The position numbers and the translations under genes are program-made. Source: an uncultured Acidobacteriia bacterium (GTDB taxonomy: Bacteria > Acidobacteriota > Terriglobia > Bryobacterales > Bryobacteraceae). Taken from it: DNA of 52,532 nt. Below are positions 1-8,693 of the stretch, piece after piece (position 1 is the stretch's first letter; the number at the start of each line of letters is the position of its first letter). The notes under the pieces are model-generated. The model ran no database searches, was not told where the DNA came from, and was given only the letters and a program-made list of their open reading frames with translations. The stretch lies in assembly GCA_903881085.1 (NCBI GenBank), contig CAIRSA010000253.1:1-52532 (forward strand). The letters are read 5' to 3'.

Positions 1-261
1 ATGCCACATAGTTTTTGCGAGAAGAACAAGATACTCCAGTTGTCCGGCCATTTTCGGAGCATTGGGAAGCCGCGTCAGTGAGGGCGATGTGACTTTAAAG
101 TTAGTCATGGCAGGCAAATTGCCCGCCCCACCCTTGAAAAAACTGCAGTGTCGAGTTTAGCGTCGACGATTCACCTGCGCAAAAACTAACTTAAGAAAAC
201 GTCATATCGAAAAGCGACTGGTATTGGGTTGCCAATCTGCCCGCGCCGGCTTGACAACAAG

Positions 262-297
262 AAACCTGAAAGGTTTACGCTGAGAACCAATCGGTTC
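262..297. promoter_or_regulatory. paired inverted repeats, possible upstream activator sites
   Basis: AAACCTGAAAGGTTT (262-276) is a perfect 6-3-6 inverted repeat. GAACCAATCGGTTC (284-297) is a perfect 5-4-5 inverted repeat. They lie about 90-125 bp upstream of the start site predicted from the sigma-54-like promoter at 361-378, which is the usual place for enhancer-binding activator sites. Binding by any protein is inference. Confidence 0.4.
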
Positions 298-360
298 ATG
301 GAATCGCTATCTTGCGTTGCGGTTGAACCTATTTTCAAATACTTAGAGCAGACATTCTCT

Positions 361-378
361 TTGGCAGGCAGGCTGCAT
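361..378 (+). promoter_or_regulatory. sigma-54-like promoter (-24/-12)
   Basis: The sequence TTGGCAGG-CAGG-CTGCAT has GG at 363-364 and GC at 375-376, separated by exactly 10 bases as sigma-54 promoters require. It matches about 10 of 12 informative positions of TGGCACG-N4-TTGCW. The implied start site is near 388, giving a leader of about 54 bases before the ATG at 442. Confidence 0.5.
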
Positions 379-441
379 TAGAAAGATGCGTAACCGCAAG
401 CCAGAAAAAATCTGGAGCGGAAGTCAGACCAGGAGAACACC

Positions 442-882
442 ATGAAAAACGCATTCACCAACACCATGATCCTCACCGCTGCGGCGATGGCACTCGGCAT
501 GACGGCTTCGGCCGCTTCAGAGGGCAGTTTCAAGGCGGAAGTCCCGTTCGCCTTCCAGATCGGCAGTCAGAAATACGCAGCCGGCCAATATGAGGCCACC
601 GTCAATATAGGCACCGGCGGCTTCCGGATGCTCGTCATCATGCAGGCAGGCTCAGGCAGGAGTAAAGTCGCCATGACCACCGGGATCGTCAGCCCGGAGT
701 CAGCAAACAGCGATTCTTCTACGCCAAAGTTGGTCTTCCGCTGCGGCGACAACGGCTGCGCGCTCGCTCAGCTCTGGACCGGCCAGTCGCCGATCGGAAT
801 GATGTTCCGCGCTCCCAGACCTGTCGCGGCCGGCACACAGAGGCTGGCTGTGGTCCGGATGCAAACCGTCAACGGCGATTAG
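442..882 (+). CDS. small secreted protein of unknown function
   Basis: A 146-residue protein with a clear Sec signal peptide: a short basic start, a hydrophobic stretch to about residue 22, and an Ala-Ser-Ala cleavage area. The mature part opens with a KAEVPFAFQIG segment, a type I recall from many short secreted acidobacterial proteins of unknown role, and is probably a small beta-rich domain. Two cysteines near residues 100-106 (CGDNGC) could form a disulfide. AGGAGA lies 6 bases before the ATG, so the start is well supported. Transcription may depend on the sigma-54-like promoter upstream. It faces a convergent acetyltransferase gene 24 bases away. No function can be assigned. Confidence 0.8.
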   Translation: MKNAFTNTMILTAAAMALGMTASAASEGSFKAEVPFAFQIGSQKYAAGQYEATVNIGTGGFRMLVIMQAGSGRSKVAMTTGIVSPESANSDSSTPKLVFRCGDNGCALAQLWTGQSPIGMMFRAPRPVAAGTQRLAVVRMQTVNGD

Positions 883-906
883 CAAACAGCCTGGCGAGTG
901 ACCCCG

Positions 907-1467
907 TCAAAGGTCACTCGCCAGCTTCGAATAGATCCTCAGATCCGTATACTTCCCGTTCAGCCACTGGCCTTCCCGGCAGATTCCCTCAAAATGAAAG
1001 CCCAGCCGCTCAGGCACCGCACGGCTCTTATCGTTCCCGACCGCACAACGTATTTCCACCCGATGCAGGTCCAAATCGTGGAAGGCGTAACGCAGCATGG
1101 AAGTCACCGAGCAGGACACGATGCCGTTACCCTGGGCCTGTTCCACAAGCCAGTAGCCGATTTCGGCGCGGCGATTCATCCAGTCAATCTTGTGCAACCC
1201 CACAGTACCGACAAGCGAAGAATCCCACCAGATGCCCGTGACAATGGAAGAACGCGAGGCGAACTCCATCGCCGACGTGCGAATGAACTGCTGCGTGTCC
1301 TCAGGCGACTTCGTCACGTCGACCCATGGCAGCCACTGCCGCAGATAGTCGCGGTTCATATCGACGGCGGCGTACAGGTCCTCCGCGTGGTGTTCTTCCA
1401 GTAGGCCCAGTTCAAGGCCCTCTCTAACATGGAAAGAGAACATAAGAATTCGTGAGGAGTATATCAC
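907..1467 (-). CDS. GNAT family N-acetyltransferase, RimJ/RimL-like
   Basis: A 186-residue GCN5-related acetyltransferase of the RimL type, which transfers acetyl from acetyl-CoA to an amine such as a protein N-terminus or a small molecule. Family hallmarks seen are the WLPWVD segment near residue 45, the strand ending EIGYWL, and the Q-x-x-G-N-G acetyl-CoA loop (QAQGNG). That loop is followed by the long helix, the HRVEIRC strand and the terminal ERLGFHFEG. A GTG start at 1467 overlaps the upstream stop codon as GTGA, implying translational coupling. An ATG at 1443 (MFSFHV) is an alternative start. It is the last gene of a three-gene minus-strand operon. The substrate is unknown. Confidence 0.85.
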   Translation of the reverse strand: MIYSSRILMFSFHVREGLELGLLEEHHAEDLYAAVDMNRDYLRQWLPWVDVTKSPEDTQQFIRTSAMEFASRSSIVTGIWWDSSLVGTVGLHKIDWMNRRAEIGYWLVEQAQGNGIVSCSVTSMLRYAFHDLDLHRVEIRCAVGNDKSRAVPERLGFHFEGICREGQWLNGKYTDLRIYSKLASDL

Positions 1468-2042
1468 CGCACGGAGAGGGAAAAGTCGAGGTCCAAAATA
1501 ATGCAGTCGTTGAGCACGCGGATGCGCGGCACCTGCACTGCGCCCAGCTCTAATGAATACGGGCCTCTGGGGGTGCCTTTCTCAAGTGTTGATTTCAGGT
1601 CGTCGTACACTTTGTACTCGAAATATTTTGGGAAATTGCGGGCGAATGCGTCGCGGATTCGGCGGCTATACCAGGTGCCCTTATCGACGGTGGCGACATG
1701 GATATCGCTCATGCGGATGGCGCCGTTTTGATAGAAAGGCTTGCCTTCGATGGCGAGGTCGAACGCTTCTCCGGGGCCGATGCAGGCGCCGAACAACTCC
1801 CAGCCGGTGCGCGCCGTGACGCGCGTTTTCAAGCTGAGGAGCCCATTGTTTTCGCCCAGCCGCGGATTGTCGACATAGACGAAGCCGCACTTGTTTTTCT
1901 CCGTGCCCTTTACATATTTGCGCCCGTCCTGGTTATACACCTGTTGCGAGAGGATCTTCTGCACGGCGGTAAAGTATATGCGCAACTCGGCGGCCTGCGC
2001 TGAGGCAAAGAACAAAGCAGGCACAAGCAACGCAAGCTTCAT
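1464..2042 (-). CDS. secreted protein of unknown function
   Basis: A 192-residue protein with a signal peptide (MKLALLVPALFFASAQA, cleavage after about residue 17). The mature part resembles no family I can name. It is rich in alternating strands, with a repeated basic/aromatic pattern and a C-terminal ILDLDFSLSV strand suggesting a beta-sandwich or lipid-binding fold. It contains three cysteines. Its ATG overlaps the stop of the SGNH hydrolase gene (ATGA) and its own stop overlaps the acetyltransferase start. It is therefore the middle gene of a coupled operon and probably acts in the periplasm with the hydrolase. Confidence 0.75.
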   Translation of the reverse strand: MKLALLVPALFFASAQAAELRIYFTAVQKILSQQVYNQDGRKYVKGTEKNKCGFVYVDNPRLGENNGLLSLKTRVTARTGWELFGACIGPGEAFDLAIEGKPFYQNGAIRMSDIHVATVDKGTWYSRRIRDAFARNFPKYFEYKVYDDLKSTLEKGTPRGPYSLELGAVQVPRIRVLNDCIILDLDFSLSVR

Positions 2043-3046
2043 TCACTCACCAGAATGCCTTCCACGACGGCCGGGTTTTCCAGCCGTACTTGAAGGCTGT
2101 GCGGCGCCTGCTGCTTGGCGTTGAACAGAGCATAATTCAAAAACCAGTTTGGCTGCGGCTTGGCTTTGGTCCACGCCTGTTGATCGATCCGGTATTCGAG
2201 ATTCGCCGTTTTGCCAAAGCTGAAGATGAGTACCGCGATGGAACTGCGGATGGCGATCTTCGCTTCCTTGATTTCCGCGCCCTTGCCTATGCCCTTGAAC
2301 CGGCGTAGCGGTTGCTGCCTGGCAGTGGTGACGAAGCTAGAGGCCGGGATGAATCGGACGCCGTCGAGATTCGGCTTGTATTTTCGAGCCGGAAGCGGCG
2401 AATTCACCACCGGTTGGGAGGCCGCAAACAACTCCCGGAACGCTTCGCAGATTAGAGCCTCCCCGCGGTCATTGGGGTGGACGTAGTCTTTTGACAGCGC
2501 TTCCAGCTTGAGTCCCTTGCGCGCGGCGACGTCGCCCATATCGATGAGCGGTATGCGGTAAGCTGCGGCAAGCTCGATCAATTCCTTCTTAGGACCGGCG
2601 GCGTAGCTGGTATACGGATGAATGGCTACCAGCGGAATGCCGCGTTGGATAGCCAGGCGAAAGATGGATTCCATCGCCGGCAGGAATAGATCGGGGCTGA
2701 AGCCATCGAGGGTGCCGGCCTCAAGCACGATCATGTCGGGATTCCACTTCAAGCCTTCGTGCTTCAGTAGGGCCAGTTGCGTCACCGCCAGTGCGCCGCC
2801 GAAGCAGATGTTGGGGCCGTGCACCTTGGCTTTCAGATCCTTCTCGAGCGACATGACGATCTGCGCCGCGAAAGAGTGCGCGTAGTCAGAGGCTCCCGTG
2901 CCGCAGGTGATGGAGGTGCCGGAGAAGAGAACGCGCATGGCTCCGGTCTTTCGCGCCTTTGCGGCAACGGCCGAAAGCGGTGCGGGAGCGGAGGCCTGCA
3001 AATGGAGACAACCAAGAAGCAGAACAGGAAGAAGTCGAGTGCGCAA
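2039..3046 (-). CDS. secreted SGNH/GDSL-type hydrolase
   Basis: A 335-residue exported SGNH-fold esterase-like protein. After the signal sequence comes the block I strand with FSGTSITCG, nucleophile Ser about 45, where the usual Asp of GDS is Thr. The block V Asp-His pair is in DYVHPNDRG near residue 190. The usual block III Asn motif is replaced by EAGTLDG, so the oxyanion hole is atypical. The C-terminal 110 residues form a second, probably beta-rich module. A Leu-Leu-Gly-Cys at residues 10-13 might be a lipobox. The start codon is TTG with only a weak ribosome site. It is the first gene of the minus-strand operon with the secreted unknown and GNAT genes. The substrate is probably a carbohydrate ester (inference). 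Confidence 0.75.
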   Translation of the reverse strand: MRTRLLPVLLLGCLHLQASAPAPLSAVAAKARKTGAMRVLFSGTSITCGTGASDYAHSFAAQIVMSLEKDLKAKVHGPNICFGGALAVTQLALLKHEGLKWNPDMIVLEAGTLDGFSPDLFLPAMESIFRLAIQRGIPLVAIHPYTSYAAGPKKELIELAAAYRIPLIDMGDVAARKGLKLEALSKDYVHPNDRGEALICEAFRELFAASQPVVNSPLPARKYKPNLDGVRFIPASSFVTTARQQPLRRFKGIGKGAEIKEAKIAIRSSIAVLIFSFGKTANLEYRIDQQAWTKAKPQPNWFLNYALFNAKQQAPHSLQVRLENPAVVEGILVSE

Positions 3047-3093
3047 TCTTTAAAAGCGTAGCATGAGACGGTATTGCCAGCGGTAAATGTTTC

Positions 3094-3189
3094 GTGGCGC
3101 AAGCACTCTTGCTTGCCGCGTTGACAATCGTGTCAACGCTTGCGCGTCCCGACGAGTCGGGACGCGGCAGACACGAGTGTCCGCGCCAC
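3094..3189. repeat. REP-like palindromic intergenic repeat
   Basis: A composite palindrome lies between divergent genes. The outer ends are GTGGCGC (3094-3100) and GCGCCAC (3183-3189), with imperfect complementarity running about 28 bases inward. Inside are two more hairpins: TTGACA-ATCG-TGTCAA (3121-3136) and GCGTCCCGAC-GA-GTCGGGACGC (3144-3165). The structure and position fit a dispersed bacterial palindromic element. Only one copy is in this window. The rest of the 3047-3379 gap holds no recognizable gene, only a small hairpin GGCGG-N7-CCGCC (3359-3375) just before the next start. Confidence 0.6.
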
Positions 3190-3379
3190 GCTGCACTTGC
3201 GATTCCAATGGCCTTATGCAAAATCTATGCAGGCTTGGAGTAGAGACAGCGGCACATCCTGGAAATGGCATACTCCCGCCCTCGAATTGCAGCGCTTTCC
3301 CGATGAATCACGGCCTTGACAACGTGCAGGAAGCCGTGAGCATATGTAAGGTAAATTCGGCGGAAGAGAGCCGCCCTTT

Positions 3380-5074
3380 ATGCCTCGCCTACCTACAGTT
3401 CGACAATATGTCTTTCCTTCCATTCTTTGTGCATCGGCCATTGTTGTAACTGCGACGGCTTTTGCCCAACAGAGCTACGACCTGGCCGTCTATGGCGGCA
3501 CCGCCGGCGGCGTAGCCACGGCTGTCGCGGCTGCGCGGCAGGGCCTGAAAGTCGTGCTGGTTAATCCGGGCGCTCACATTGGTGGCATGGTGAGCGGCGG
3601 GCTATCCGGTACCGATGTCGGAAAGCGCGAAGTGATCGGCGGTATGGCGCTGGAGTTTTATTGGCGGGCGGGAAAGAAGTACGAACTCGACAGGCACCTG
3701 CAAGATATCGCGTGGATGCCGGAACCGAAAGTCGCCGAAGCGATCTTCCGCGAGATGTTGGCCGAACTCGGCGTCACGCTAATTGAGAACCAGCGGCTCA
3801 AAGAAAAAGGCGGCGTGCTCAAAGACGGCGCGCGCATCGTGGAATTCATAGTCGAAAACGGCACCAGCTATCGCGCGCGAGTTTTTGCCGACGCATCCTA
3901 CGAAGGCGATCTAATGGCCCAGGCCAAGGTAAGCTACGCCACCGGACGCGAGAGTATCGCGCAGTATGGCGAGTCGTTGGCTGGTGTGCGCGCTGCCACG
4001 CCAAGCCACCAGTTCGCGGTGGATATTCCGGCACGCGATGCGAGTGGACGGTTGCTGCCGGAGATTTCCGCCGCACCGCGCGGAGAGCCGGGTTCAGCCG
4101 ACAAGAGAATCCAGGCGTACAACTTCCGAGTCATTGCTACCAAGGTCCCGGAGAACCGCGTGGCTTGGCCGAAGCCCGCCAACTACGATCCAAAGCGGTT
4201 CGAATTACTGGCCATTTATCTCGATGCGATGACGAAGTATATGGGCCGGCCTTTGACACTGAACGAAGTGGGGCTGATCCGCGTGATCCCCAATGGGAAG
4301 GCCGATCTGAACAACCGCGGCGGCTTTTCCACCGACTACATAGGCAAGAACTACGAGTATCCGGATGGCAGTTACGCCGTACGCGAGCGGATCTGGAAGG
4401 AACACGAGGATTACCAGAAGGGTCTGTATTATTTTCTGGCAAACGATCCGCGCACGCCGGCCAAACTGCGCACAGAAATGAACGAGTGGGGCCTGGCAAA
4501 GGACGAGTTCACCGACACGGGCAATTGGCCGAACCAGTTGTATATTCGCGAGGCGCGGCGGATGGTGGGTGATTTCGTATCCACACAGAAAGACCTGCAA
4601 ACCGACCTGCTCAAGCCTGACTTCATTGGAATGGGCAGCTACAACAGCGACTCGCACAACCTGCAGCGTTTTGTGAACGACAAAGGCTTTGTTGAAAACG
4701 AGGGCAATGTCGAGGTTGGCGTAAAGCCCTACCAGATTCCGTACCGCGTGCTGGTGCCCAGAAAGAGCGAGGCAGAGAACCTGCTGGTGCCGGTCTGTTT
4801 TTCCGCGAGCCACATTTCCTATGCATCGCTGCGCATGGAGCCGCAATACATGATTCTGGGTCATGCGGCGGGCATAGCAGCGGCGTTGGCGGTGAACGGC
4901 AAGGTGGCCGTACAAAATATCGATGTAAAAGCGCTGCAACAACAGTTGCGAAAAGAAGGCGCAGTTTTTGAATTGGGTGCAGAGCACCAGGCGCGCGGGT
5001 TGGCCGCGATCAGGGCTCTTTATGCGACACCGCGGCGGGCCGAACCGGCGCCATGGGCACGACCGCAAAAGTAG
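3380..5074 (+). CDS. secreted FAD-dependent oxidoreductase (FAD_oxidored family)
   Basis: A 564-residue flavoprotein with an N-terminal signal peptide (cleavage near the AQQ at residues 29-31). The dinucleotide-binding motif follows at once: a YDLAVYGGTAGGVATA segment, the GxGxxG-like loop of FAD enzymes annotated as FAD_oxidored or xanthan-lyase-type. Further conserved parts are the PGAHIGGMVSGGLSGTD loop, ADASYEGDLMA, the REARRMVGDF helix and, near residues 480-505, a VCFSASHISYASLRMEP segment with GHAAGIAAA closing the FAD domain. Only 9 bases separate its stop from the TonB-dependent receptor gene, so the two are probably cotranscribed. It may oxidize a periplasmic sugar or glycan product (inference). 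Confidence 0.8.
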   Translation: MPRLPTVRQYVFPSILCASAIVVTATAFAQQSYDLAVYGGTAGGVATAVAAARQGLKVVLVNPGAHIGGMVSGGLSGTDVGKREVIGGMALEFYWRAGKKYELDRHLQDIAWMPEPKVAEAIFREMLAELGVTLIENQRLKEKGGVLKDGARIVEFIVENGTSYRARVFADASYEGDLMAQAKVSYATGRESIAQYGESLAGVRAATPSHQFAVDIPARDASGRLLPEISAAPRGEPGSADKRIQAYNFRVIATKVPENRVAWPKPANYDPKRFELLAIYLDAMTKYMGRPLTLNEVGLIRVIPNGKADLNNRGGFSTDYIGKNYEYPDGSYAVRERIWKEHEDYQKGLYYFLANDPRTPAKLRTEMNEWGLAKDEFTDTGNWPNQLYIREARRMVGDFVSTQKDLQTDLLKPDFIGMGSYNSDSHNLQRFVNDKGFVENEGNVEVGVKPYQIPYRVLVPRKSEAENLLVPVCFSASHISYASLRMEPQYMILGHAAGIAAALAVNGKVAVQNIDVKALQQQLRKEGAVFELGAEHQARGLAAIRALYATPRRAEPAPWARPQK

Positions 5075-5083
5075 AGGGGAATT

Positions 5084-8000
5084 ATGAGGACTACAATTAA
5101 TACGTTGTTACTTTTCGCTGCCGGCGCGCTGTTTGCACAGTCGCCGAACGGCGCAGTAAGCGGCAGCATCAACGATCCCAGCGGGGTCCGCATTGCGGGC
5201 GTCGAAGTGGTGGTGACACAGACCGGCACTGGAATCCAGTTCCGCACAGTCAGTTCGACGGATGGCACCTACGTCATCCCGTCGATTCCCATTGGGCCGA
5301 TTTCGCTCACGGCCAGCATGCAGGGTTTCAAGAAGTTCACACACTCGGGCATGACGCTTGAGGTGGATCAGCGCATGCGCATCGACATCGCTATGGAACT
5401 GGGCTCTCTTTCCGAGTCGGTGACGGTAGTGGCGGAGGTCCCGCGCATCGATACGGACGTTTCCTCTATCGGCTCCATCGTGGAGCAGGAGCGCATCGAA
5501 CAACTGCCGCTCAACGGCCGGCATGTGTTCAGCCTGGTGCAATTGGTGGCAGGCGTGCAACCGCTCGACCGCGACGCGGATGGCTTCGGCGAGATCACCA
5601 ATCAGGGCTTTTCGCAGATGCGCATCAACGGCGGGCCGACTTACGGCAACCAAATTCTGCTGGATGGCGGAATGAACACAGTGCCGGTGCACGGCGAGAT
5701 TTCCGTGGTGCCTTCCGTGGACTCCATCAAGGAATTCAAGGTGGAGACCAACGGGCTGAAGGCTGAATATGGACAGTCAAGCGGCGGTGTCATCAACGTT
5801 GTGACCAAGTCGGGCAGCAATCGCATCGGCGGTTCGGCGTACGAGTTTCTGCGCAATGACTTTTTCGATACGCGAAACTTTTTCGCCGTCAACAAAGACC
5901 CGGTTACCGGACGCTTCAACCCGATGCTGCGCTACGACCAGTACGGCGGGACGATGAGCGGCCCGGTGGTGCTGCCGAAGATCTACAACGGCAAGGGCAA
6001 GACGTTTTTCTTCTTTGGCTACGAGCAGTGGTACTACAAATCGGGGTCGCTGAATCAAGCCACGGTGCCGACTGACCTGGAACGCAATGGCGATTTCTCA
6101 AAATCGCTGACCTCGCTCGGCCAGGCGCAACCGCTGTACGATCCCGCAACGACGCGCGTGAATCCGAACGGGTCCGGCTATGTGCGAGACCCCATGCCCG
6201 GCAACATCGTGCCCAAGAACCGTTGGGATCCTGTAGCGGTGAAGGTGCTGGAGTTCATGCCCAAGGCCAACGTACCGCCGATCAACCAGTTCACCAACCA
6301 GAACAACTTCCTTTCCTTGTCGCCCGCCCCGGATAAACAGGGAACACTTCAAACGAAGGTGGATCACCGCATATCGGAAAAAGACAGTTTGTTTGTCCGT
6401 TACTCGCGCAACCGCAATGAGCGCGATGGCGGCGGCTATGGACTGGGACCGGCCGATCCGGCGCAGTTCTCGCGCATCGACTTCCGCGACAATCACAATC
6501 TGGTGTTCAGCGAGACCCACGTTTTCTCTACCAGCGTGTTGAATGAATTCCGCGCCAACGTCACGCGCCAGCATCTGGACTTCACGCATCTGAGCGCCAA
6601 CGGCGGTTGGCCGGCAAAACTGGGGCTGCCGGCGAGCGTGCCGCAGGACCTGTTTCCACAGTTCAACATCAGCGGTTTCCTTTCGTTGGGGCCGGGCGCG
6701 AACATTTACGGCACTCGCGCCCAGCACACCGTGCAGTTTACTGACAGCCTGACGATCATTCACGGCAAGCACCAGATCAAGATGGGAACCGATCAGCGTT
6801 GGCTCCGGCTGAACTGGCAGAAGAAGGAGTATCCGGGCGGACAATATGGCTTCACTTCCACTCTGACATCCAATCCGCAGGTTTCGGCGGGAACGGGATT
6901 CTCCATGGCCTCATTCCTGTTGGGGCAAGTGGCCAATGGTCAGATCCAATATCTGCCTTCCTATTCCTTCCATTCCTGGATGAACGGAACCTACATTCAG
7001 GACGACTGGAAAGTATTGCCCCGGCTGACGCTGAACCTTGGGCTGCGCTACGATCTGACCGGCGAACCGGTTGAGCGCTGGAACCGCTTTTCGAATTTCG
7101 ATCCGTTCAAAATCAACCCGCAAACCAAGTTGCCCGGTGTGCTGGAATACGGCGGCGTCGATATCGACAGGCATTTTGTGAATCAGGACCGCAACAACTG
7201 GGGTCCGCGATTGGGCGCGGCCTACGCGCTGACCAAAGACGGCAAGACCGCCGCACGTAGCGCGTTCGGCATACTTTATATGAACGACATTTCGGGCAAC
7301 ACCTCGGGCGACAATTCGAACTCGCTGGGCTTTTCGCAGTCCGTGCCTTTCGTTTCTCCGGGCGGCCTGCCTCAGGCTGCGTTCCAGTTGAGCGCCGGGC
7401 CTCCAACGCTGCCCACTCCGCTGGGAGCGGCGGGCGGACCCTCAGCCTTTCGTGGCCAGACCGTGCGCTTCCAAGAGCCGGACAATCGCACGCCATACCA
7501 GGTGCAATGGAACTTCGCGCTCGACCGCGCGCTGCCGGGGCAGTGGTCCGTCTCGCTCAGCTACAACGGGAGTCATGGCGTGAAGTTGTTCGGCGGCAAT
7601 TATGACATCAACGCGATCGACCCGGCGAACTACGCACTTTACGGAAACGCGCTGCAGAACGCTGTACCAAATCCGTTCGTTGGACAGCTTCCAGTCAGCA
7701 GTCTGAACAATGCGACCATCTCGCGCTCGCAAGCATTGAAGCCGTTGCCCGATTACGTCAACGTGTACACATTTGCGAATCACGGCAACAACAGTATCTA
7801 TCACGCAGGGCAACTCACCGCGCAGCGGCGCTATGCCAACGGCTTCAGCCTGATGTTGGCGTACACCAAGAGCAAGCTGATCGACGAAGTGTCGTCGAGC
7901 GGCGGCGTGCAGGGGACGGGAGCGGACGACTACCGGCTGGGCAAGTACAACCGTCACCTGGACCGCGCCGTTGACCGCAACGATATTTCGCAGCGCATGG

Positions 8001-8524
8001 TGATCAGCGGGTTGTACGAGCTTCCGTTCGGCAAGAAGTCAAACGCGCTCTATGCGCGCTTCATCCGGGGATGGCAGTTGAACGAGATTGTGACGATCCA
8101 GACGGGCGATCCGCTGGAGATCCGCGGCGCCAGCAACCTGACCGGCATCAATTTCCCGGACGTGCTGCGCGACCCAACGCTTTCCAGCGGCGACCGCAGC
8201 CTGCTTAAGTGGTTCGATACCGATGCGTTCCGAAATCCGGCCAATTGGACTGTAGGCAATGTCGGGCGCAGCCTTCCCGGCACGCGCGGACCGGGCATGT
8301 TCTCAATGAACCTGTCGCTGTTTAAGAACTTCCGCATCACAGAACGATTTAAGCTGGAGTTCCGCGCGGAGACGTTTAATGCCATGAACCACACCAACCC
8401 GCTCGACCCGAATCAGACGTTCTCGCCCAATTCCCAGGGGGTGAATACCAACGCGCTGTTCGGCCGCGTGACTTCGGCTAGTCCGCCGCGTCGGCTGCAG
8501 TTTGGATTGCGCATGACTTGGTAA
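5084..8524 (+). CDS. TonB-dependent receptor, Oar-like
   Basis: A 1146-residue outer-membrane receptor of the large acidobacterial Oar-like class. After the signal peptide (cleavage near residue 18) comes a carboxypeptidase-regulatory-like domain, about residues 22-110 (GAVSGSINDPSG through LSESVTVVAE). The plug domain follows, about 120-260, with LPLNGRHVFSLVQLVAGV and GGVINVVTKSGSN. A long beta-barrel ends in an aromatic C-terminus (FGLRMTW). No SusD-like partner follows, as is usual for this phylum. Coupling to the preceding FAD enzyme suggests uptake of, or binding to, a complex organic substrate. The ligand is unknown. Confidence 0.9.
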   Translation: MRTTINTLLLFAAGALFAQSPNGAVSGSINDPSGVRIAGVEVVVTQTGTGIQFRTVSSTDGTYVIPSIPIGPISLTASMQGFKKFTHSGMTLEVDQRMRIDIAMELGSLSESVTVVAEVPRIDTDVSSIGSIVEQERIEQLPLNGRHVFSLVQLVAGVQPLDRDADGFGEITNQGFSQMRINGGPTYGNQILLDGGMNTVPVHGEISVVPSVDSIKEFKVETNGLKAEYGQSSGGVINVVTKSGSNRIGGSAYEFLRNDFFDTRNFFAVNKDPVTGRFNPMLRYDQYGGTMSGPVVLPKIYNGKGKTFFFFGYEQWYYKSGSLNQATVPTDLERNGDFSKSLTSLGQAQPLYDPATTRVNPNGSGYVRDPMPGNIVPKNRWDPVAVKVLEFMPKANVPPINQFTNQNNFLSLSPAPDKQGTLQTKVDHRISEKDSLFVRYSRNRNERDGGGYGLGPADPAQFSRIDFRDNHNLVFSETHVFSTSVLNEFRANVTRQHLDFTHLSANGGWPAKLGLPASVPQDLFPQFNISGFLSLGPGANIYGTRAQHTVQFTDSLTIIHGKHQIKMGTDQRWLRLNWQKKEYPGGQYGFTSTLTSNPQVSAGTGFSMASFLLGQVANGQIQYLPSYSFHSWMNGTYIQDDWKVLPRLTLNLGLRYDLTGEPVERWNRFSNFDPFKINPQTKLPGVLEYGGVDIDRHFVNQDRNNWGPRLGAAYALTKDGKTAARSAFGILYMNDISGNTSGDNSNSLGFSQSVPFVSPGGLPQAAFQLSAGPPTLPTPLGAAGGPSAFRGQTVRFQEPDNRTPYQVQWNFALDRALPGQWSVSLSYNGSHGVKLFGGNYDINAIDPANYALYGNALQNAVPNPFVGQLPVSSLNNATISRSQALKPLPDYVNVYTFANHGNNSIYHAGQLTAQRRYANGFSLMLAYTKSKLIDEVSSSGGVQGTGADDYRLGKYNRHLDRAVDRNDISQRMVISGLYELPFGKKSNALYARFIRGWQLNEIVTIQTGDPLEIRGASNLTGINFPDVLRDPTLSSGDRSLLKWFDTDAFRNPANWTVGNVGRSLPGTRGPGMFSMNLSLFKNFRITERFKLEFRAETFNAMNHTNPLDPNQTFSPNSQGVNTNALFGRVTSASPPRRLQFGLRMTW

Positions 8525-8529
8525 ACGGA

Positions 8530-8547
8530 AACCGCGTCCTCGCGGTT
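8530..8547 (+). terminator. hairpin after the TonB receptor gene, weak terminator candidate
   Basis: AACCGCG-TCCT-CGCGGTT forms a 7-bp GC-rich stem with a 4-base loop, starting 6 bases after the receptor stop codon. It is followed only by ATTGCC and has no real T-tract, so it is at best a partial intrinsic terminator. Confidence 0.4.
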
Positions 8548-8585
8548 ATTGCCTCGTACTCTGGAAGCGTGACGCGATGCGCTGT

Positions 8586-8591
8586 TATAAT
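8586..8591 (+). promoter_or_regulatory. -10 box of the pan operon promoter
   Basis: A perfect TATAAT occurs at 8586-8591 in the gap before panB. No good -35 hexamer lies 16-18 bases upstream, so activity may depend on other contacts. The predicted start site is near 8598, leaving a leader of about 95 bases before the panB ATG. Confidence 0.45.
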
Positions 8592-8693
8592 TCGGTTAGC
8601 GTCGACACTTTGCGGCGACTACCGACCACAGCTTGCTCGTCACTGGGCAGCATGTAAGTCCGGGACTTGATCGAAACGACAGGTACCAAGGCA

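Larger units (their letters stand above)
1..441. other. intergenic region with regulatory signals
   Basis: No convincing coding sequence was found in this stretch. Its first half is featureless apart from short palindromes. Its second half carries two inverted repeats (262-297) and a sigma-54-like promoter (361-378), annotated separately, that would drive the small secreted protein starting at 442. A weaker sigma-70-like pair (TTGCGG at 317-322, TACTTA at 340-345) is also present and could be a chance match. Confidence 0.5.

Noticed and set aside
4205..5068. A 287-residue minus-strand open frame opposite the FAD oxidoreductase
   Set aside because: It is a high-GC shadow frame with no recognizable domain; the sense gene is clearly coding.
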